Shown: positions 8,109 to 17,237, counted from the first letter of the stretch. The stretch is DNA of 64,000 nt from Sphaerochaeta sp. (GCA_022482495.1 JAKVPA010000006.1:62001-126000); one strand, 5' to 3'. A program made the numbers and translations. The notes: a model not told the origin generated them from the letters alone.

Positions 8109-8807
8109 ATGCACTGTACGTTGGTGATTTACCCAGCAGAGAGAAAACGGGACGCGATACTCATCGCGTCGATCATCGGAAACGCCCGCGCCATGGATGT
8201 GGCGCGTTGCGGGGAGGTGGACGCAACGCGGTACACCCATATCATTTCCCTTACGCCGCAACCGCTTCCCTGGGCAGCTGAAGAATTCATCAGCGAAGCG
8301 GAGGACGCCGCCCAGGCAGGGGAGCGGCTCCGCTACCGTTTCGAGCGCGCCGATGGCAAGGTGATGCCCCCTGATCTCCTGAAAGAACGGATGGAATCGT
8401 TTCTCAGGGAGCACAACACCTGCGCGCTTGCCACCTGCAGAAAAGGAAAACCCCGATCCACGCCAATGGAATACCACTATCTGGACGGATGTCTGTTTTT
8501 GCTCTCCAGCGGTGGGTTGAAATTCATCGGATTCTCAGAAACGGAAAAAGCGGCGCTTTCCATCTCGGAACCGTACGGGCGCTTCAAGCCGCTTGCCGGC
8601 TTCCAGGCGGAAGGGGTGTTGGACGAACTTCTGCCGGAGGACCCTCTGTTCTCAAAATTGCTCGTGCTCGACCAGGTGGACCTGGCGGTGTATGCCCGCA
8701 GTCCTGTGGACACCCACATCCTGCGGTTCCGTATCCAGCAGAGTGAACTGCTTCTCTCCGCGTTCCGCAAGGAAGGATACGGGGTGCGGCAGTATCTTAC
8801 CTGGTAA
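8109..8807 (+). CDS. Pyridoxamine 5'-phosphate oxidase-fold protein with an unassigned N-terminal domain
   Basis: A 232-residue protein. The C-terminal part (about residues 95-232) has the FMN split-barrel start M-E-S-F-L-R-E-H-N-T-C-A-L-A-T-C, followed by P-R-S-T-P-M-E-Y-H-Y and F-L-L-S-S-G-G-L-K, as in PNPOx-like flavoproteins of general-stress type. The N-terminal 90 residues (H-C-T-L-V-I-Y-P-A-E, then T-H-I-I-S-L-T-P) look like a small alpha/beta domain, perhaps flavodoxin-like, but I do not recognise it. The start at 8109 is chosen for GGAGG 7 nt upstream. A redox or FMN-binding role is inferred; the substrate is unknown. Confidence 0.65.
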   Translation: MHCTLVIYPAERKRDAILIASIIGNARAMDVARCGEVDATRYTHIISLTPQPLPWAAEEFISEAEDAAQAGERLRYRFERADGKVMPPDLLKERMESFLREHNTCALATCRKGKPRSTPMEYHYLDGCLFLLSSGGLKFIGFSETEKAALSISEPYGRFKPLAGFQAEGVLDELLPEDPLFSKLLVLDQVDLAVYARSPVDTHILRFRIQQSELLLSAFRKEGYGVRQYLTW

Positions 8808-9675
8808 GCAGTTCCCGCACTTCGTTCGATGGCGCAAGATCCAGGGCGGTGCGACCCCGTTTGTCTTTCAGATGGATGTCCGCGCCACGGGAGAGGAACA
8901 GGAGAATGTTCTCTGGCTTGATGTAGGTTTCTACGGCATGCATCAGGACCGTCATGCCGCCGACATCCTGGGCGTTGATGTCCGCTCCCGCGTCCAGCAG
9001 GGTGGTGATCTTCTCCATGCGGAACGGATCAATGCCTGCCATCATCAGGGCGGTGGAGCCATGTCCGTTTTGGGCGTTCACCGAAGCGCCTGCCTTGAGC
9101 AGGACGTCAAGCACCCTGTATTCGGGGTTCATCAGAGCTGCGATCATCAGGGCGGTTGTACCAGAATGGGATGCTGTGTTCACCGGGTTTCCTAGGGCGA
9201 TCAGGCGGGCGATGGAGTCGGGCTTCTGGTTGGTCGCGGCAGCCATGAGCAACAACGTCTCTCCCCGTTCGTTGGTCTTTTGGCACGAAGCTTCGTCACA
9301 GAGCAGGGAGATCACCTCCGGGGAGCCAACTTTTGCCGCGACGATTCTGGCGTCTTCCCCATCTGCGTTTTTAATGGTAGGATCGGCTCCTGCGCGAAGC
9401 AGGTAGCGGATCATCGAAGGGGAGCAGGACGGTGTGGATGCGGCAATCATCAATGGAGTGACGCCTTTCTCATCCTTCGTGTTGACATCCGCGCCATGAC
9501 GGATCAACTCCTTCAGCGTGGCGTCCGGTGCTCCATTCTCCAGCCCAAGGGAGAGCAACGTCTTTCCGTGGGAATTCCTGCCATTGGCAGGCACGCCGGA
9601 TTCCAGCAGGCTGTAGACCAGTTCTTCGTCCCCATCGAGGACGGCGTCCATCAAAGCGGTATCCAAGGTTTCCAT
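8797..9675 (-). CDS. Ankyrin-repeat protein
   Basis: A 292-residue protein made almost entirely of about eight ankyrin units, for example G-V-T-P-L-M-I-A-A, G-E-T-L-L-L-M-A-A, G-T-T-A-L-M-I-A-A and G-S-T-A-L-M-M-A-G, each followed by L-L-x-A-G-A-D/S-x-N. No signal peptide or enzymatic domain is seen, so it is probably a cytoplasmic protein-binding scaffold. Repeat 2 is less regular. It overlaps the PNPOx-fold gene tail to tail by 11 bp. The start codon has no Shine-Dalgarno, and a promoter lies directly upstream. Confidence 0.9.
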   Translation of the reverse strand: METLDTALMDAVLDGDEELVYSLLESGVPANGRNSHGKTLLSLGLENGAPDATLKELIRHGADVNTKDEKGVTPLMIAASTPSCSPSMIRYLLRAGADPTIKNADGEDARIVAAKVGSPEVISLLCDEASCQKTNERGETLLLMAAATNQKPDSIARLIALGNPVNTASHSGTTALMIAALMNPEYRVLDVLLKAGASVNAQNGHGSTALMMAGIDPFRMEKITTLLDAGADINAQDVGGMTVLMHAVETYIKPENILLFLSRGADIHLKDKRGRTALDLAPSNEVRELLTR

Positions 9676-9683
9676 GTCAGATC

Positions 9684-9712
9684 AGGGTAGGTGATGAGAA
9701 ATGGATGGTCAA
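9684..9712 (-). promoter_or_regulatory. Predicted promoter of the ankyrin gene, leaderless type
   Basis: Minus strand TTGACC, 17-nt spacer, TACCCT, then 8 nt to the ATG at 9675. No ribosome site is present. Confidence 0.5.
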
Positions 9713-9751
9713 GAGGGGGAAAAACGTCCATACTGGTTTGGGAGGCGTCAG

Positions 9752-10300
9752 ATGAATCCTTCGGTTCGGGATATCATGCGGGGGAACTTCCTCATCATCC
9801 TCTGTTGCTGTTTTTATCTCGCCTGGTGGGTGGTTGCTTTTCATCCGAAGCATCCCATCGTCGGATTCGCTTCCGGTTGGTTGTTGATTCCCGCGACACT
9901 GCTTGGGGTGATCGGGGTCGTCTGGGGCATCAAAGGAACTGGCGCGCTTCCCAAACGGATGGATGGGCGGATCCTTGTCGGACTTGCCGTTGGAATCTAT
10001 CTTCTGCTTTTGCTGGTTTCCCGATGGGTTGCCCGTCCGGTGACGACGGAACTCTTTCTGATCGTCGGCTGGGGCCTGTTGATGGCGATGGAATGCAATG
10101 GACTGTTTGCCGCGAACGTTCTTTCCCTGAAGCGGTTGGTCTTCGTCTCCCTGCTGATCATTGGGTGCTTTGTTCTCTCCTTGGTCTGCTACGTTCGTTA
10201 TTACCACCTTGCGGGAACCCCACGGTATGTGGATGGAATGGTTCCGTTGCTTCTGGTGATCATTGTCGAAGGAGTGGTCTCGTTGTTGGTCATCCGATGA
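9752..10300 (+). CDS. Uncharacterised membrane protein, about six helices
   Basis: A 182-residue hydrophobic protein with membrane segments near residues 10-30, 36-56, 72-88, 95-115, 125-145 and 160-180. I do not recognise a family. The start at 9752 is chosen because GGGAGG lies 6 nt upstream; frames from 9691 or 9701 only add an unlikely polar leader. It converges on crcB with an 11-bp overlap. Confidence 0.75.
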   Translation: MNPSVRDIMRGNFLIILCCCFYLAWWVVAFHPKHPIVGFASGWLLIPATLLGVIGVVWGIKGTGALPKRMDGRILVGLAVGIYLLLLLVSRWVARPVTTELFLIVGWGLLMAMECNGLFAANVLSLKRLVFVSLLIIGCFVLSLVCYVRYYHLAGTPRYVDGMVPLLLVIIVEGVVSLLVIR

Positions 10301-10649
10301 GTTGGCCGAGAAAGAAGAAAAGCAATCCTCCCAGAATACTGGAAAGCAGGTACAGGGACGCCGCTCCAGGTCTTCCTTGCGAAAACAGGGAGCCGTATTC
10401 GAACGCAAAGGTGGAGAATGTGGTGAAGCCTCCGCAAAGGCCCGTGGTGAGCATCAGAAGGAGGCGAGGGGGAATGGTTGCCCTTCGCGCTGCGGTCGCC
10501 ATGACGAACGACAGGAGAAACGATCCGAGACAATTGATGAGAAGCGTCTTGAGCGGCGCGAAACTCTGGAAGATGGGGATTCGCGCACATACATAACGCG
10601 CCACGCATCCCAGGAAACCACCAAGACCGACCAGAAGGCAATCAAGCAT
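10290..10649 (-). CDS. crcB: Fluoride ion channel CrcB/Fluc
   Basis: A 119-residue, four-helix membrane protein with the family hallmarks G-G-x-L-G-C-V-A-R-Y at residues 10-19, N-C-L-G-S-F-L-L-S at 39-47, and G-L-C-G-G-F-T-T-F-S-T-F near 70-81 (the phenylalanine box and sodium-binding turn). It exports fluoride as a dimer. AAAGGAG stands 6 nt before the ATG. A fluoride riboswitch lies in its leader, which fixes the physiological role. Confidence 0.96.
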   Translation of the reverse strand: MLDCLLVGLGGFLGCVARYVCARIPIFQSFAPLKTLLINCLGSFLLSFVMATAARRATIPPRLLLMLTTGLCGGFTTFSTFAFEYGSLFSQGRPGAASLYLLSSILGGLLFFFLGQLIG

Positions 10650-10670
10650 ACCTACTCCTTTCGTCCAAAG

Positions 10671-10735
10671 ACGTCAGAAGTCATCAGCCATGATAATGGC
10701 GGTTTGGGTTTCCCCGGGGAGCACCTCATTCCCTC
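10671..10735 (-). promoter_or_regulatory. Fluoride riboswitch (crcB motif)
   Basis: The minus-strand leader of crcB contains the ordered crcB-motif parts. GGGA pairs with UCCC as the pseudoknot. AUGAGGU pairs through GAGGU with ACUUC as the closing helix. An AAAC segment is followed by the hairpin GCCAU/AUGGC and the conserved GCUGAUG turn. The element ends about 20 nt before the crcB start codon, near the ribosome site. A short insertion (GGGGAAACCC) separates the pseudoknot strand from AAAC. Fluoride binding is expected to switch crcB on. Confidence 0.9.
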
Positions 10736-10745
10736 TTTCCGAAGT

Positions 10746-10782
10746 ATAAAAAAACCAGGAACCCTTCGCAAGGCTCCTGGTT
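10746..10782 (-). terminator. Intrinsic terminator after argG
   Basis: Minus strand AACCAGGA pairs with TCCTGGTT, with an inner CCTT/AAGG helix, followed by a run of seven T. It lies 14 bp past the argG stop codon. Confidence 0.9.
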
Positions 10783-10795
10783 GATGGGTGTACGA

Positions 10796-12022
10796 TCAGT
10801 CCATACCCCGTTGCTTGGCATCGGCGACAAGGCGCATGGCGTTGATGTTGATGAACCCTTTGCAGTCCACCGGATGATAGCCACCCGCCTCGTCCATCGA
10901 TCCCAGCTTCTGGTTGTACAGGGAGCAGGGGCTGGCCACTCCGGCGAAGCTGACGTTGCCTTTGTACAAGGCGACGGTCGCCGTGCCGGTGACGTACTTC
11001 TGGCTCTCGTCAAACAGGGCGGTGAGCATGTCGAACTCCGGCGCGTGCCAATAGCCGTTGTAGATCAGCTCGGCATACTTCGGGGAGAGGCAATCCCTCA
11101 GATGCATCGCTTCCTTGTCCATCGTGATCCCTTCCAGGTCGTGGTGGGCGTGCCACAGAATGGTGCATCCCGGCGTCTCATACACGCCACGGCTCTTGAT
11201 GCCGATGTACCGGTTCTCCACCATGTCCACACGGCCGATGCCGTTGTCGTGCCCAACCTTGTTCAGGTACAGGATCATCTCCAGAGGATCGGTCACCGTG
11301 GTGCCATCCGCCTGGTTGACCACCTTGACCGGAATGCCCTTCTCGAACGTGAAGGTCAGATAGGTCTTCTTGTCCGGAGCGGCCTGCGGGCTGACGGAAA
11401 GGGAATAGACATCATCCGGGCATTCCTTGGAAGGATCCTCCAGGATGCCTGCCTCATGGCTGATGTGGATCAGGTTCTCATCCTCGCTGTACGGCTTCTT
11501 CACCGAAGCTTTGACCGGGATGTTGTATTTCTTGGCGTATTCCAGAAGATCCGTCCGGCCTTCGAACTGGGAAAGCCACTCGGGGTCTTTCCACGGGCTG
11601 ATGATCTTCACCTGGGGCATGTGCATGTAGTAGCCGAACTCGAACCGCACCTGGTCGTTGCCCTTGCCGGTGGCTCCATGGGCCACATACACCGTTCCTT
11701 CCTTCTTGGCGATCTCGATCTGTTTCTTGGCGATGATCGGCCGGGCCAGGGAAGTGCCCAGCATGTAGGTGCCTTCATAGATCGTGTTGGCCTTCATGGC
11801 GGGGAACACATAATCGGTGACCAGTTCGTGACGCAGATCCTCGATGTATACCTTGCTGGCGCCGGTGGCGTACGCTTTCTTCTCCACCGCGTCAAAATCT
11901 TCGTTCTGTCCGACGTTCGCCACATAAGCGATGACGTCAAAGCCCTTGTTGCTCAGCCACTTCAGGATGACCGAGGTGTCCAACCCGCCGCTATAGGCGA
12001 GAATGATTTTTTCCTTCTGCAT
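10796..12022 (-). CDS. argG: Argininosuccinate synthase
   Basis: A 408-residue enzyme joining citrulline and aspartate with ATP in arginine synthesis. The N-type ATP pyrophosphatase P-loop A-Y-S-G-G-L-D-T-S is at residues 9-17. G-A-T-G-K-G-N-D-Q and the aspartate/citrulline-binding Y-x-H-x-P segments follow. The length is typical. The start at 12022 has GGAGG 7 nt upstream; the longer open frame to 12124 runs through the promoter. No other arg genes are adjacent. Confidence 0.97.
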   Translation of the reverse strand: MQKEKIILAYSGGLDTSVILKWLSNKGFDVIAYVANVGQNEDFDAVEKKAYATGASKVYIEDLRHELVTDYVFPAMKANTIYEGTYMLGTSLARPIIAKKQIEIAKKEGTVYVAHGATGKGNDQVRFEFGYYMHMPQVKIISPWKDPEWLSQFEGRTDLLEYAKKYNIPVKASVKKPYSEDENLIHISHEAGILEDPSKECPDDVYSLSVSPQAAPDKKTYLTFTFEKGIPVKVVNQADGTTVTDPLEMILYLNKVGHDNGIGRVDMVENRYIGIKSRGVYETPGCTILWHAHHDLEGITMDKEAMHLRDCLSPKYAELIYNGYWHAPEFDMLTALFDESQKYVTGTATVALYKGNVSFAGVASPCSLYNQKLGSMDEAGGYHPVDCKGFININAMRLVADAKQRGMD

Positions 12023-12090
12023 ATCGTATCCTCCAGAGGATCTTGTTCTGTGCTTAGAGTATGCATAAAAGCAAAAAATATGCAAGTAGT

Positions 12091-12107
12091 TTTGTATATT
12101 TATTCTG
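12091..12107. promoter_or_regulatory. Possible arginine-repressor box upstream of argG
   Basis: Minus strand CAGAATAAATATACAAA resembles the ArgR box (T-G-A-A-T-4W-A-T-T-C-A with flanking C-A). It lies about 70 bp upstream of the argG start in an A+T-rich stretch. The match is imperfect, and no argR gene is in the window. Confidence 0.3.
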
Positions 12108-12160
12108 AAAAACCGGATATTCATGGGTAAATATGCAATGAAATGGAATACTCGAAGGCG

Positions 12161-12189
12161 TTGCGTCCTTTCTGCTTCTATGCGATACT
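12161..12189 (+). promoter_or_regulatory. Predicted promoter of the ABC exporter operon, leaderless
   Basis: TTGCGT, 17-nt spacer, GATACT with TGC in front (extended -10), then exactly 6 nt to the ATG at 12196. No ribosome site is present, so transcription should start at or next to the start codon. Confidence 0.55.
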
Positions 12190-12195
12190 TCCCCC

Positions 12196-12912
12196 ATGAT
12201 TACGTTGGATCACGTTTCGAAAAGTTATGGAAAAGGGAAGAAGGCGGTGGATGACCTTTCCCTTTCCATTCCCTCCGGAGAGGTGTATGGATTCCTCGGA
12301 CCGAACGGCGCGGGGAAAAGCACCACCATCAAGATGCTGGTCGGACTGTTGCGTCCGGATGCCGGGCATCTGTCCGTGGACGGGGTGGACGTACAGCAGG
12401 ACCCGATCACGGTGAAACGGAACATCGGCTATGTTCCGGATGAACCATTGTTCTACCGGAAGATGACCGGACGGGACCACCTGGGGTTCATCGCCGACCT
12501 GTACCACGTGGAGGACCGGTGGGCGAGGGCGGACGCGCTCTGCAGGCTGTTCGATTTCACCACGCTGAACGACGAGATATCCTCCTACAGTCACGGCATG
12601 AAACAGAAGCTTGCCGTCATCAGCGCGATGATCCACCAGCCGCGCCTGTTGATCCTTGACGAACCGATGGTCGGTCTGGATCCCAAAAGCTCCTATACGT
12701 TGAAACAGGAGATGGTACGGTACGCCAAGGAGGGGAACACCGTCTTTTTCTCCACCCATGTGCTGGAAGTGGCCCAGGAGGTGTGCACCAGGGTGGGGAT
12801 CATCGACCGGGGAAAACTCCGCTTTGACGGGACGCTCGAAGAGCTCAGGCAGGGGACGGACCGGAGTCTGGAGGATCTGTTCCTGTCACTGACGGAGGAG
12901 ACCAATGGGTGA
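12196..12912 (+). CDS. ABC transporter ATP-binding protein (exporter type)
   Basis: A 238-residue ATPase. Walker A is G-P-N-G-A-G-K-S-T (35-43). The signature is the variant Y-S-H-G-M-K-Q (131-137). Walker B is L-L-I-L-D-E-P (151-157), and the switch histidine is in F-F-S-T-H-V-L-E. The S-H-G-M-K-Q signature is typical of ABC-2-type exporters. Its stop overlaps the start of the permease gene by 8 bp, forming a two-gene exporter. The substrate is unknown. Confidence 0.93.
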   Translation: MITLDHVSKSYGKGKKAVDDLSLSIPSGEVYGFLGPNGAGKSTTIKMLVGLLRPDAGHLSVDGVDVQQDPITVKRNIGYVPDEPLFYRKMTGRDHLGFIADLYHVEDRWARADALCRLFDFTTLNDEISSYSHGMKQKLAVISAMIHQPRLLILDEPMVGLDPKSSYTLKQEMVRYAKEGNTVFFSTHVLEVAQEVCTRVGIIDRGKLRFDGTLEELRQGTDRSLEDLFLSLTEETNG

Positions 12913-14497
12913 GGCGGTGTTCCTGCTTCGTGCCTACCTGAAGGGAACACGACCGCTGGACCAGGTGCTGGGCGGTTCTTCCAAGAAGTGGGTTCGGGCG
13001 CTGACGTTGGCTGCCCTGATCTACGGGTTTGGCGTCCTCGCCGTGATGCTGGGCTTCTCCTACCAGAGTTATCAGGAGGCGGGGAGAATGGTCGGGCACC
13101 CGGAGTGGGGCTATGCCATGGCTTTGCTTTTCTCCTTCATTTTTTCGTTCTTCACGTTTCTGTTCTCCGTCCCGCCATTGCTGTACACCTCCCGTGACAT
13201 GCCGCTGGTCATGACCCTTCCCCTGTCCACCCGATCGGTCTTCTTTTCCCGTTTCTTGATCGCCTGGCTGAGCATGCTGGTGCTGGATACGGTGATGCTG
13301 CTTCCCGCCCTGGTCGTCTGGATCCTGCATGGAGGGGCGGCACCCCTGGCGATTCTCTCCTTTCTTGGCGCCGTCGTCGGGGAAAGTCTGGCGACACTCT
13401 CTCTGGTATTCCTTGTTTCCATGGTGATGGTGCGCCTGACGCGTGGTATTGTTTCCCCATGGTTGGGGAAGGTAGGGTTCACCATCGCGATCCTTGCGAT
13501 CACATTGCTGGGGGCCAGGGGAATGACCCGACAGCTGGACGGCTCCGTCGATCTTTCCGTCATCGCGCTCCGTGTTGAAGCCGTGGTGGCCAAGATTCCT
13601 TTGTTCGCCACGCTTGCCCGCTCGCTTTGGGAACCCCTGTGGGTGATGGTGGTCTGGGTGGGATTACCGCTTTTCGCCTGGGTGTTGCTCTCCCTTTCCA
13701 CGCGGCTGTTTCCCGGCAACTATTCCCTTGCCCAACGGTCACAGGGCGGGAAGGCGACCCGCAGGGCCGCGCGAAACATCCCTCCCCGGAGTGTCGTCTC
13801 CGCGTTGGAGAAGCGGGAGCGGATGATCATCCGCAGCCAATCGGTATTCCAGATGGAGATCTACGCCCAGACGGTCATCCCGCTGATCCTCCTCGGAGTG
13901 TTCGCCGTGACGGGTGCCGTCGGGGAGATGACATCCTCGCTGGCGGAACTGAAAACCGTTCCCCGGCTTCCCCAGATCCTTCTGATTGTCTTTTCGTTGT
14001 TTCCTTCCCTGAGCACCGTATCCTCCACCAGCGTGAGCAGGGAGGGGGCGTTGTTCGACCTTGACCGGACGTACCCGGTGGAGGCTGGGCAGTTTGTCCA
14101 AGCGAAGATCCGGACACACCTGAGGTATCTGGGGGTCAGTACGGAACTGTTTGTGATCGTTACGTTGTGCTGGCTGGGGCTTCCCATCTGGCACTTCCTT
14201 TGGATGGCGCCAATGTTGCTTCTGGTTTCAGTCGCTTCGGCGGCCATCGGACTGGCCATTGATTACCATCGGCCCAACCTTTCCTGGACGCTTCCCCAGC
14301 AGGCGATGAAGAGCAACATCAACGCGATGCTCGCCATGATCCCGTCGTTGGCGCTGGTGGCGGTGCTGGCTCTGGTGATGCTCGCCTTGCCGCTTCCCGT
14401 CGCCATTGTCCTTGGGTGCATGATGCTTGCCACTATTGCGTGGGGAAGCTATCGGATTGCGGTGAGGCAGGCCGCTTCCCTGCTCAAAGGCGCGTGA
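12905..14497 (+). CDS. ABC transporter permease, large exporter type
   Basis: A 530-residue membrane protein with about 12 hydrophobic segments in two halves, separated by a cytoplasmic loop around residues 275-310 (rich in R and K). Long permeases like this pair with a single ATPase in putative ABC exporters of Gram-positive bacteria and spirochaetes. A GGAG ribosome site is inside the ATPase coding end. It converges on the HAD-IB gene with a 14-bp overlap. Confidence 0.8.
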   Translation: MGEAVFLLRAYLKGTRPLDQVLGGSSKKWVRALTLAALIYGFGVLAVMLGFSYQSYQEAGRMVGHPEWGYAMALLFSFIFSFFTFLFSVPPLLYTSRDMPLVMTLPLSTRSVFFSRFLIAWLSMLVLDTVMLLPALVVWILHGGAAPLAILSFLGAVVGESLATLSLVFLVSMVMVRLTRGIVSPWLGKVGFTIAILAITLLGARGMTRQLDGSVDLSVIALRVEAVVAKIPLFATLARSLWEPLWVMVVWVGLPLFAWVLLSLSTRLFPGNYSLAQRSQGGKATRRAARNIPPRSVVSALEKRERMIIRSQSVFQMEIYAQTVIPLILLGVFAVTGAVGEMTSSLAELKTVPRLPQILLIVFSLFPSLSTVSSTSVSREGALFDLDRTYPVEAGQFVQAKIRTHLRYLGVSTELFVIVTLCWLGLPIWHFLWMAPMLLLVSVASAAIGLAIDYHRPNLSWTLPQQAMKSNINAMLAMIPSLALVAVLALVMLALPLPVAIVLGCMMLATIAWGSYRIAVRQAASLLKGA

Positions 14498-15143
14498 GCA
14501 TCAGCGCTACCGTCTCCGGTAGAGATCGCGTCATGGGGTATTCGTCGAACAGGCGTTTGCCGTTGTAGCGGAGTTGTATGCCGACATCCGCTTCGGCGAG
14601 CATGAACCGGTCGGTAAGCCCGTCGCCGGTGGCGAAGACACGCTGGTACCGTGACCCCAATCCATGCAACACCTCCGCCTTCGCCCGAGTCGTCGGAACT
14701 TCCGACGTATAGCCGGTCATTTTCCCTTCTGGACTGAAGATAAGATGTTTGCCGTAGAATCCGGTGAAGAGATTTTCGACACCGAAACGCTGGAGGAACA
14801 TCCGGGCGATCTCCGTCGTGCCGGCGGAAAGGACGATCAGATCGGCTTTGGCGGAAAGCTCCTTCAATGGGGCGTACCATTCCGCTTGGCAGGGGCGGGA
14901 AATGAAATCCACTACTTCCCGGATGGTCTGCATCGTGGCGCCCTTGGCGTAGCGGAGATAATCACGGTCGAAGACTTCCAGCGAACTTTTCCCCGCCATG
15001 TCCTTGGCCACGGCCCGTTTGGCTCTGGCTCTGATCAGCTCTCCCCGAGAGCGGGATGCCAAAAGCATCAGCAATTCTTCACTGTCATACGGGGCGAACG
15101 GGTACAGGGTACCATCAAAATCAAACGCGATGAGGGTGTCCAT
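14484..15143 (-). CDS. HAD-IB family phosphatase (phosphoserine phosphatase-like)
   Basis: A 219-residue protein with nucleophile motif F-D-F-D-G-T-L near residue 8, motif II L-S-A-G-T-T-E-I-A near 110, a lysine in T-T-R-A-K-A-E-V, and motif IV A-T-G-D-G-L-T-D-R near 170. This spacing is that of HAD subfamily IB. The start is uncertain: ATG 15143 fits the family but lacks a ribosome site, while a TTG at 15179 lies inside the end of the upstream gene. It is probably translated as the last gene of the kinase-DUF5107 operon. The substrate is unknown. Confidence 0.82.
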   Translation of the reverse strand: MDTLIAFDFDGTLYPFAPYDSEELLMLLASRSRGELIRARAKRAVAKDMAGKSSLEVFDRDYLRYAKGATMQTIREVVDFISRPCQAEWYAPLKELSAKADLIVLSAGTTEIARMFLQRFGVENLFTGFYGKHLIFSPEGKMTGYTSEVPTTRAKAEVLHGLGSRYQRVFATGDGLTDRFMLAEADVGIQLRYNGKRLFDEYPMTRSLPETVALMLTRL

Positions 15144-15162
15144 GGGTGGTATGCTAGCGGAA

Positions 15163-17151
15163 TCATTTCGTTGAGGCAACCGGTTCGTCGGTCATGGAGA
15201 AGGAAAGACGTTCGGGAAGCGGATGAGCGGCAAGCAGTTCTTTGGTCATTTTGTCGGTTTTCTTCTCATGAGGGGCCAGACGCATGTACAGAAGAGAGAC
15301 CCAAAGGTCCTCAAACGGAGCTTCTCCTTCCCGGACATTGGGGAACCCCTCATCCAACAGGCGGGACAACAGGGTGGGGTTGTTCTCATGGCTGGCAAGA
15401 ATCGCCTTTTCCATACGGATGCGGCCGGTCTCCAACCGGGATGGCAGGACGGCGAGTGTTTCGTGGACCATCGGCCAATCACGTTCCTCGCGGAGCAACG
15501 CGATGTATTCCTCGGCGATCGCGGGATCATCCCCGTATCCGGTGGAGTAGGTGGCCGCCTGGTACCACAAGCGCGCCTGGCTTGTTTTTCCTGCGCGAAG
15601 CAGCAACTGGGCGATGTTCCGCGCGCTGAAAGCGTCATGCATGTGGGTGTGGACGATTTGGAACAGTTCCATCGCCTCGGCGTCCTTTCCCTGCTCGGCC
15701 AGCATGATGCCGCTCCAATAGGAAAGGGACATCGGTTCCCCTTCACCCGCCTTGAGCAGCGCCAGCCAATTGTCCCCGATGACCGGTGGAATACGCAGTG
15801 GGTCGTACCGTGGAACCTTTTTCGCTTCCACCAAATCCAGCCAAGGAAGAAGCCGTTCGGATACATCTTCCCGACGTACATGATAGGCGACACCCGGGTT
15901 TTCCTGGTTCGCCTGTTTTTCCAAATACGACCATCCATCGTCATGGTGGAGGATTTCCTGTTCCGGGCTGTCCAGTTCCGCTTGGCGTCGTTTCCCTTCC
16001 CGTGTCACTTTCTCAGGGTCGATGATCGTCTGGATCATCTGGATGACGGTCTCTCGTTCCTTGTGGTATTCCTGGCTTCGCCGTATGGCGATGGGGCCGA
16101 ACATCTGCACCCAGCGTACCGAATGGTATCCTTCGATGTACGCGCCATGCAGTTGGGTCGGGGCAAGTCCTGCCTGGATCTCCACATAAGAAGAACCTTC
16201 CCGTTCCGGAGCGAGGAACCGTTGCCAGTTTCTTCCCCCTTTCCCCGTACCCCAGCAGAACATCTTCCGATAGCCGAGGATCGGGGAGGAGACTTCCATC
16301 AACCCCCTGCCGTCTTCCTGAATGGAGACTTCCCAGGGCATTGGATCATGGTTGCAGGTGAAGAAGTATTCTTCGGAGACCGGCCAGCGCGCCGGGTACG
16401 ACGCGTCCATCCCGGGATACAGCGGGGTATCCGGGCTGTCCATGTATCCGAAGACGCGTTGTCCTCTCTGGTGGATGTCCAGATACAGCGCATGGGTGTT
16501 GGACGCGAAAACCCGCGTCGTCTCCGTCTGGCTGACGGCGGTGTTGACCCATGCGTACAGCGATTGTCGCGTGGGCTTCTGGTTGTCGATCGTCACGATG
16601 GATGTCAGCATCCGGTCGCCTTCGGAAAGGAAGAAATCCACCCGCCACCACAGGCCTTTGCACCGTTCATAGGAATACATGCGGATGTGGTCGCCGCTGA
16701 CTTTGGCGAAATAAACGTCCGAGCAGGTGGAGAAACCGTGGCCGTACTGGCCGACGTTCCACTCGATGCCTCCGGCAAACCACGCGTCACGGTTGGCAAG
16801 ATTGGCCACCTGGATGTTCCAGTTGTCGTACAGCAGTTCCCGCTTGCCATCCTTGTCGTACAGGCTGATCAACCGGCCACCCAACGAGGGGAGAAACGAT
16901 GCCTTCAGATGGTTGTTCTCCAGAATGATCGTCTTCAGCGGCGTCCATGCCCGAAGCCGGTCATACCGGTCCTGGCGGAGGTAGGGGAGCATGCGGAAGC
17001 CACAGTCAAGACCAAGCGACTGCCGGTATTCCTCCGGCACGTCTGGAGTAAGTTGGACGGAAACATCATGGTGGGGGGCACGGAAAAACGGCAAGGGATT
17101 CTCCCCCGCGGGAAGGGCTGCCTTTACCTGGAATTCCTCAATGCGAACCAT
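15163..17151 (-). CDS. DUF5107 domain protein with TPR-like C-terminus
   Basis: A 662-residue cytoplasmic protein. Residues about 40-350 carry the DUF5107 beta-sandwich related to aldose mutarotases: L-G-G-R-L-I-S-L-Y-D-K and G-G-I-E-W-N-V-G-Q-Y-G-H. A helical C-terminal part (about 450-650) has W-L-A-L-L-K-A-G-E and repeated helix pairs like tetratricopeptides. Related proteins are longer, often near 1000 aa. The mutarotase relation and the neighbouring sugar kinase suggest carbohydrate binding or conversion; no activity is established. AAGGA precedes the ATG at 17151. Confidence 0.8.
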   Translation of the reverse strand: MVRIEEFQVKAALPAGENPLPFFRAPHHDVSVQLTPDVPEEYRQSLGLDCGFRMLPYLRQDRYDRLRAWTPLKTIILENNHLKASFLPSLGGRLISLYDKDGKRELLYDNWNIQVANLANRDAWFAGGIEWNVGQYGHGFSTCSDVYFAKVSGDHIRMYSYERCKGLWWRVDFFLSEGDRMLTSIVTIDNQKPTRQSLYAWVNTAVSQTETTRVFASNTHALYLDIHQRGQRVFGYMDSPDTPLYPGMDASYPARWPVSEEYFFTCNHDPMPWEVSIQEDGRGLMEVSSPILGYRKMFCWGTGKGGRNWQRFLAPEREGSSYVEIQAGLAPTQLHGAYIEGYHSVRWVQMFGPIAIRRSQEYHKERETVIQMIQTIIDPEKVTREGKRRQAELDSPEQEILHHDDGWSYLEKQANQENPGVAYHVRREDVSERLLPWLDLVEAKKVPRYDPLRIPPVIGDNWLALLKAGEGEPMSLSYWSGIMLAEQGKDAEAMELFQIVHTHMHDAFSARNIAQLLLRAGKTSQARLWYQAATYSTGYGDDPAIAEEYIALLREERDWPMVHETLAVLPSRLETGRIRMEKAILASHENNPTLLSRLLDEGFPNVREGEAPFEDLWVSLLYMRLAPHEKKTDKMTKELLAAHPLPERLSFSMTDEPVASTK

Positions 17152-17177
17152 CTTTTTTCCTTACCTCATCCTAAGCC

Positions 17178-17206
17178 ATCATAGGGTACATTTCCTCAGA
17201 GGGCAA
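17178..17206 (-). promoter_or_regulatory. Predicted internal promoter before the DUF5107 gene
   Basis: Minus strand TTGCCC, 17-nt spacer, TATGAT, in the 86-bp gap behind the kinase gene. A normal leader with AAGGA follows. Confidence 0.45.
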
Positions 17207-17237
17207 CAAAAAAGCGTGAAAACATGGTTACGAAGCG

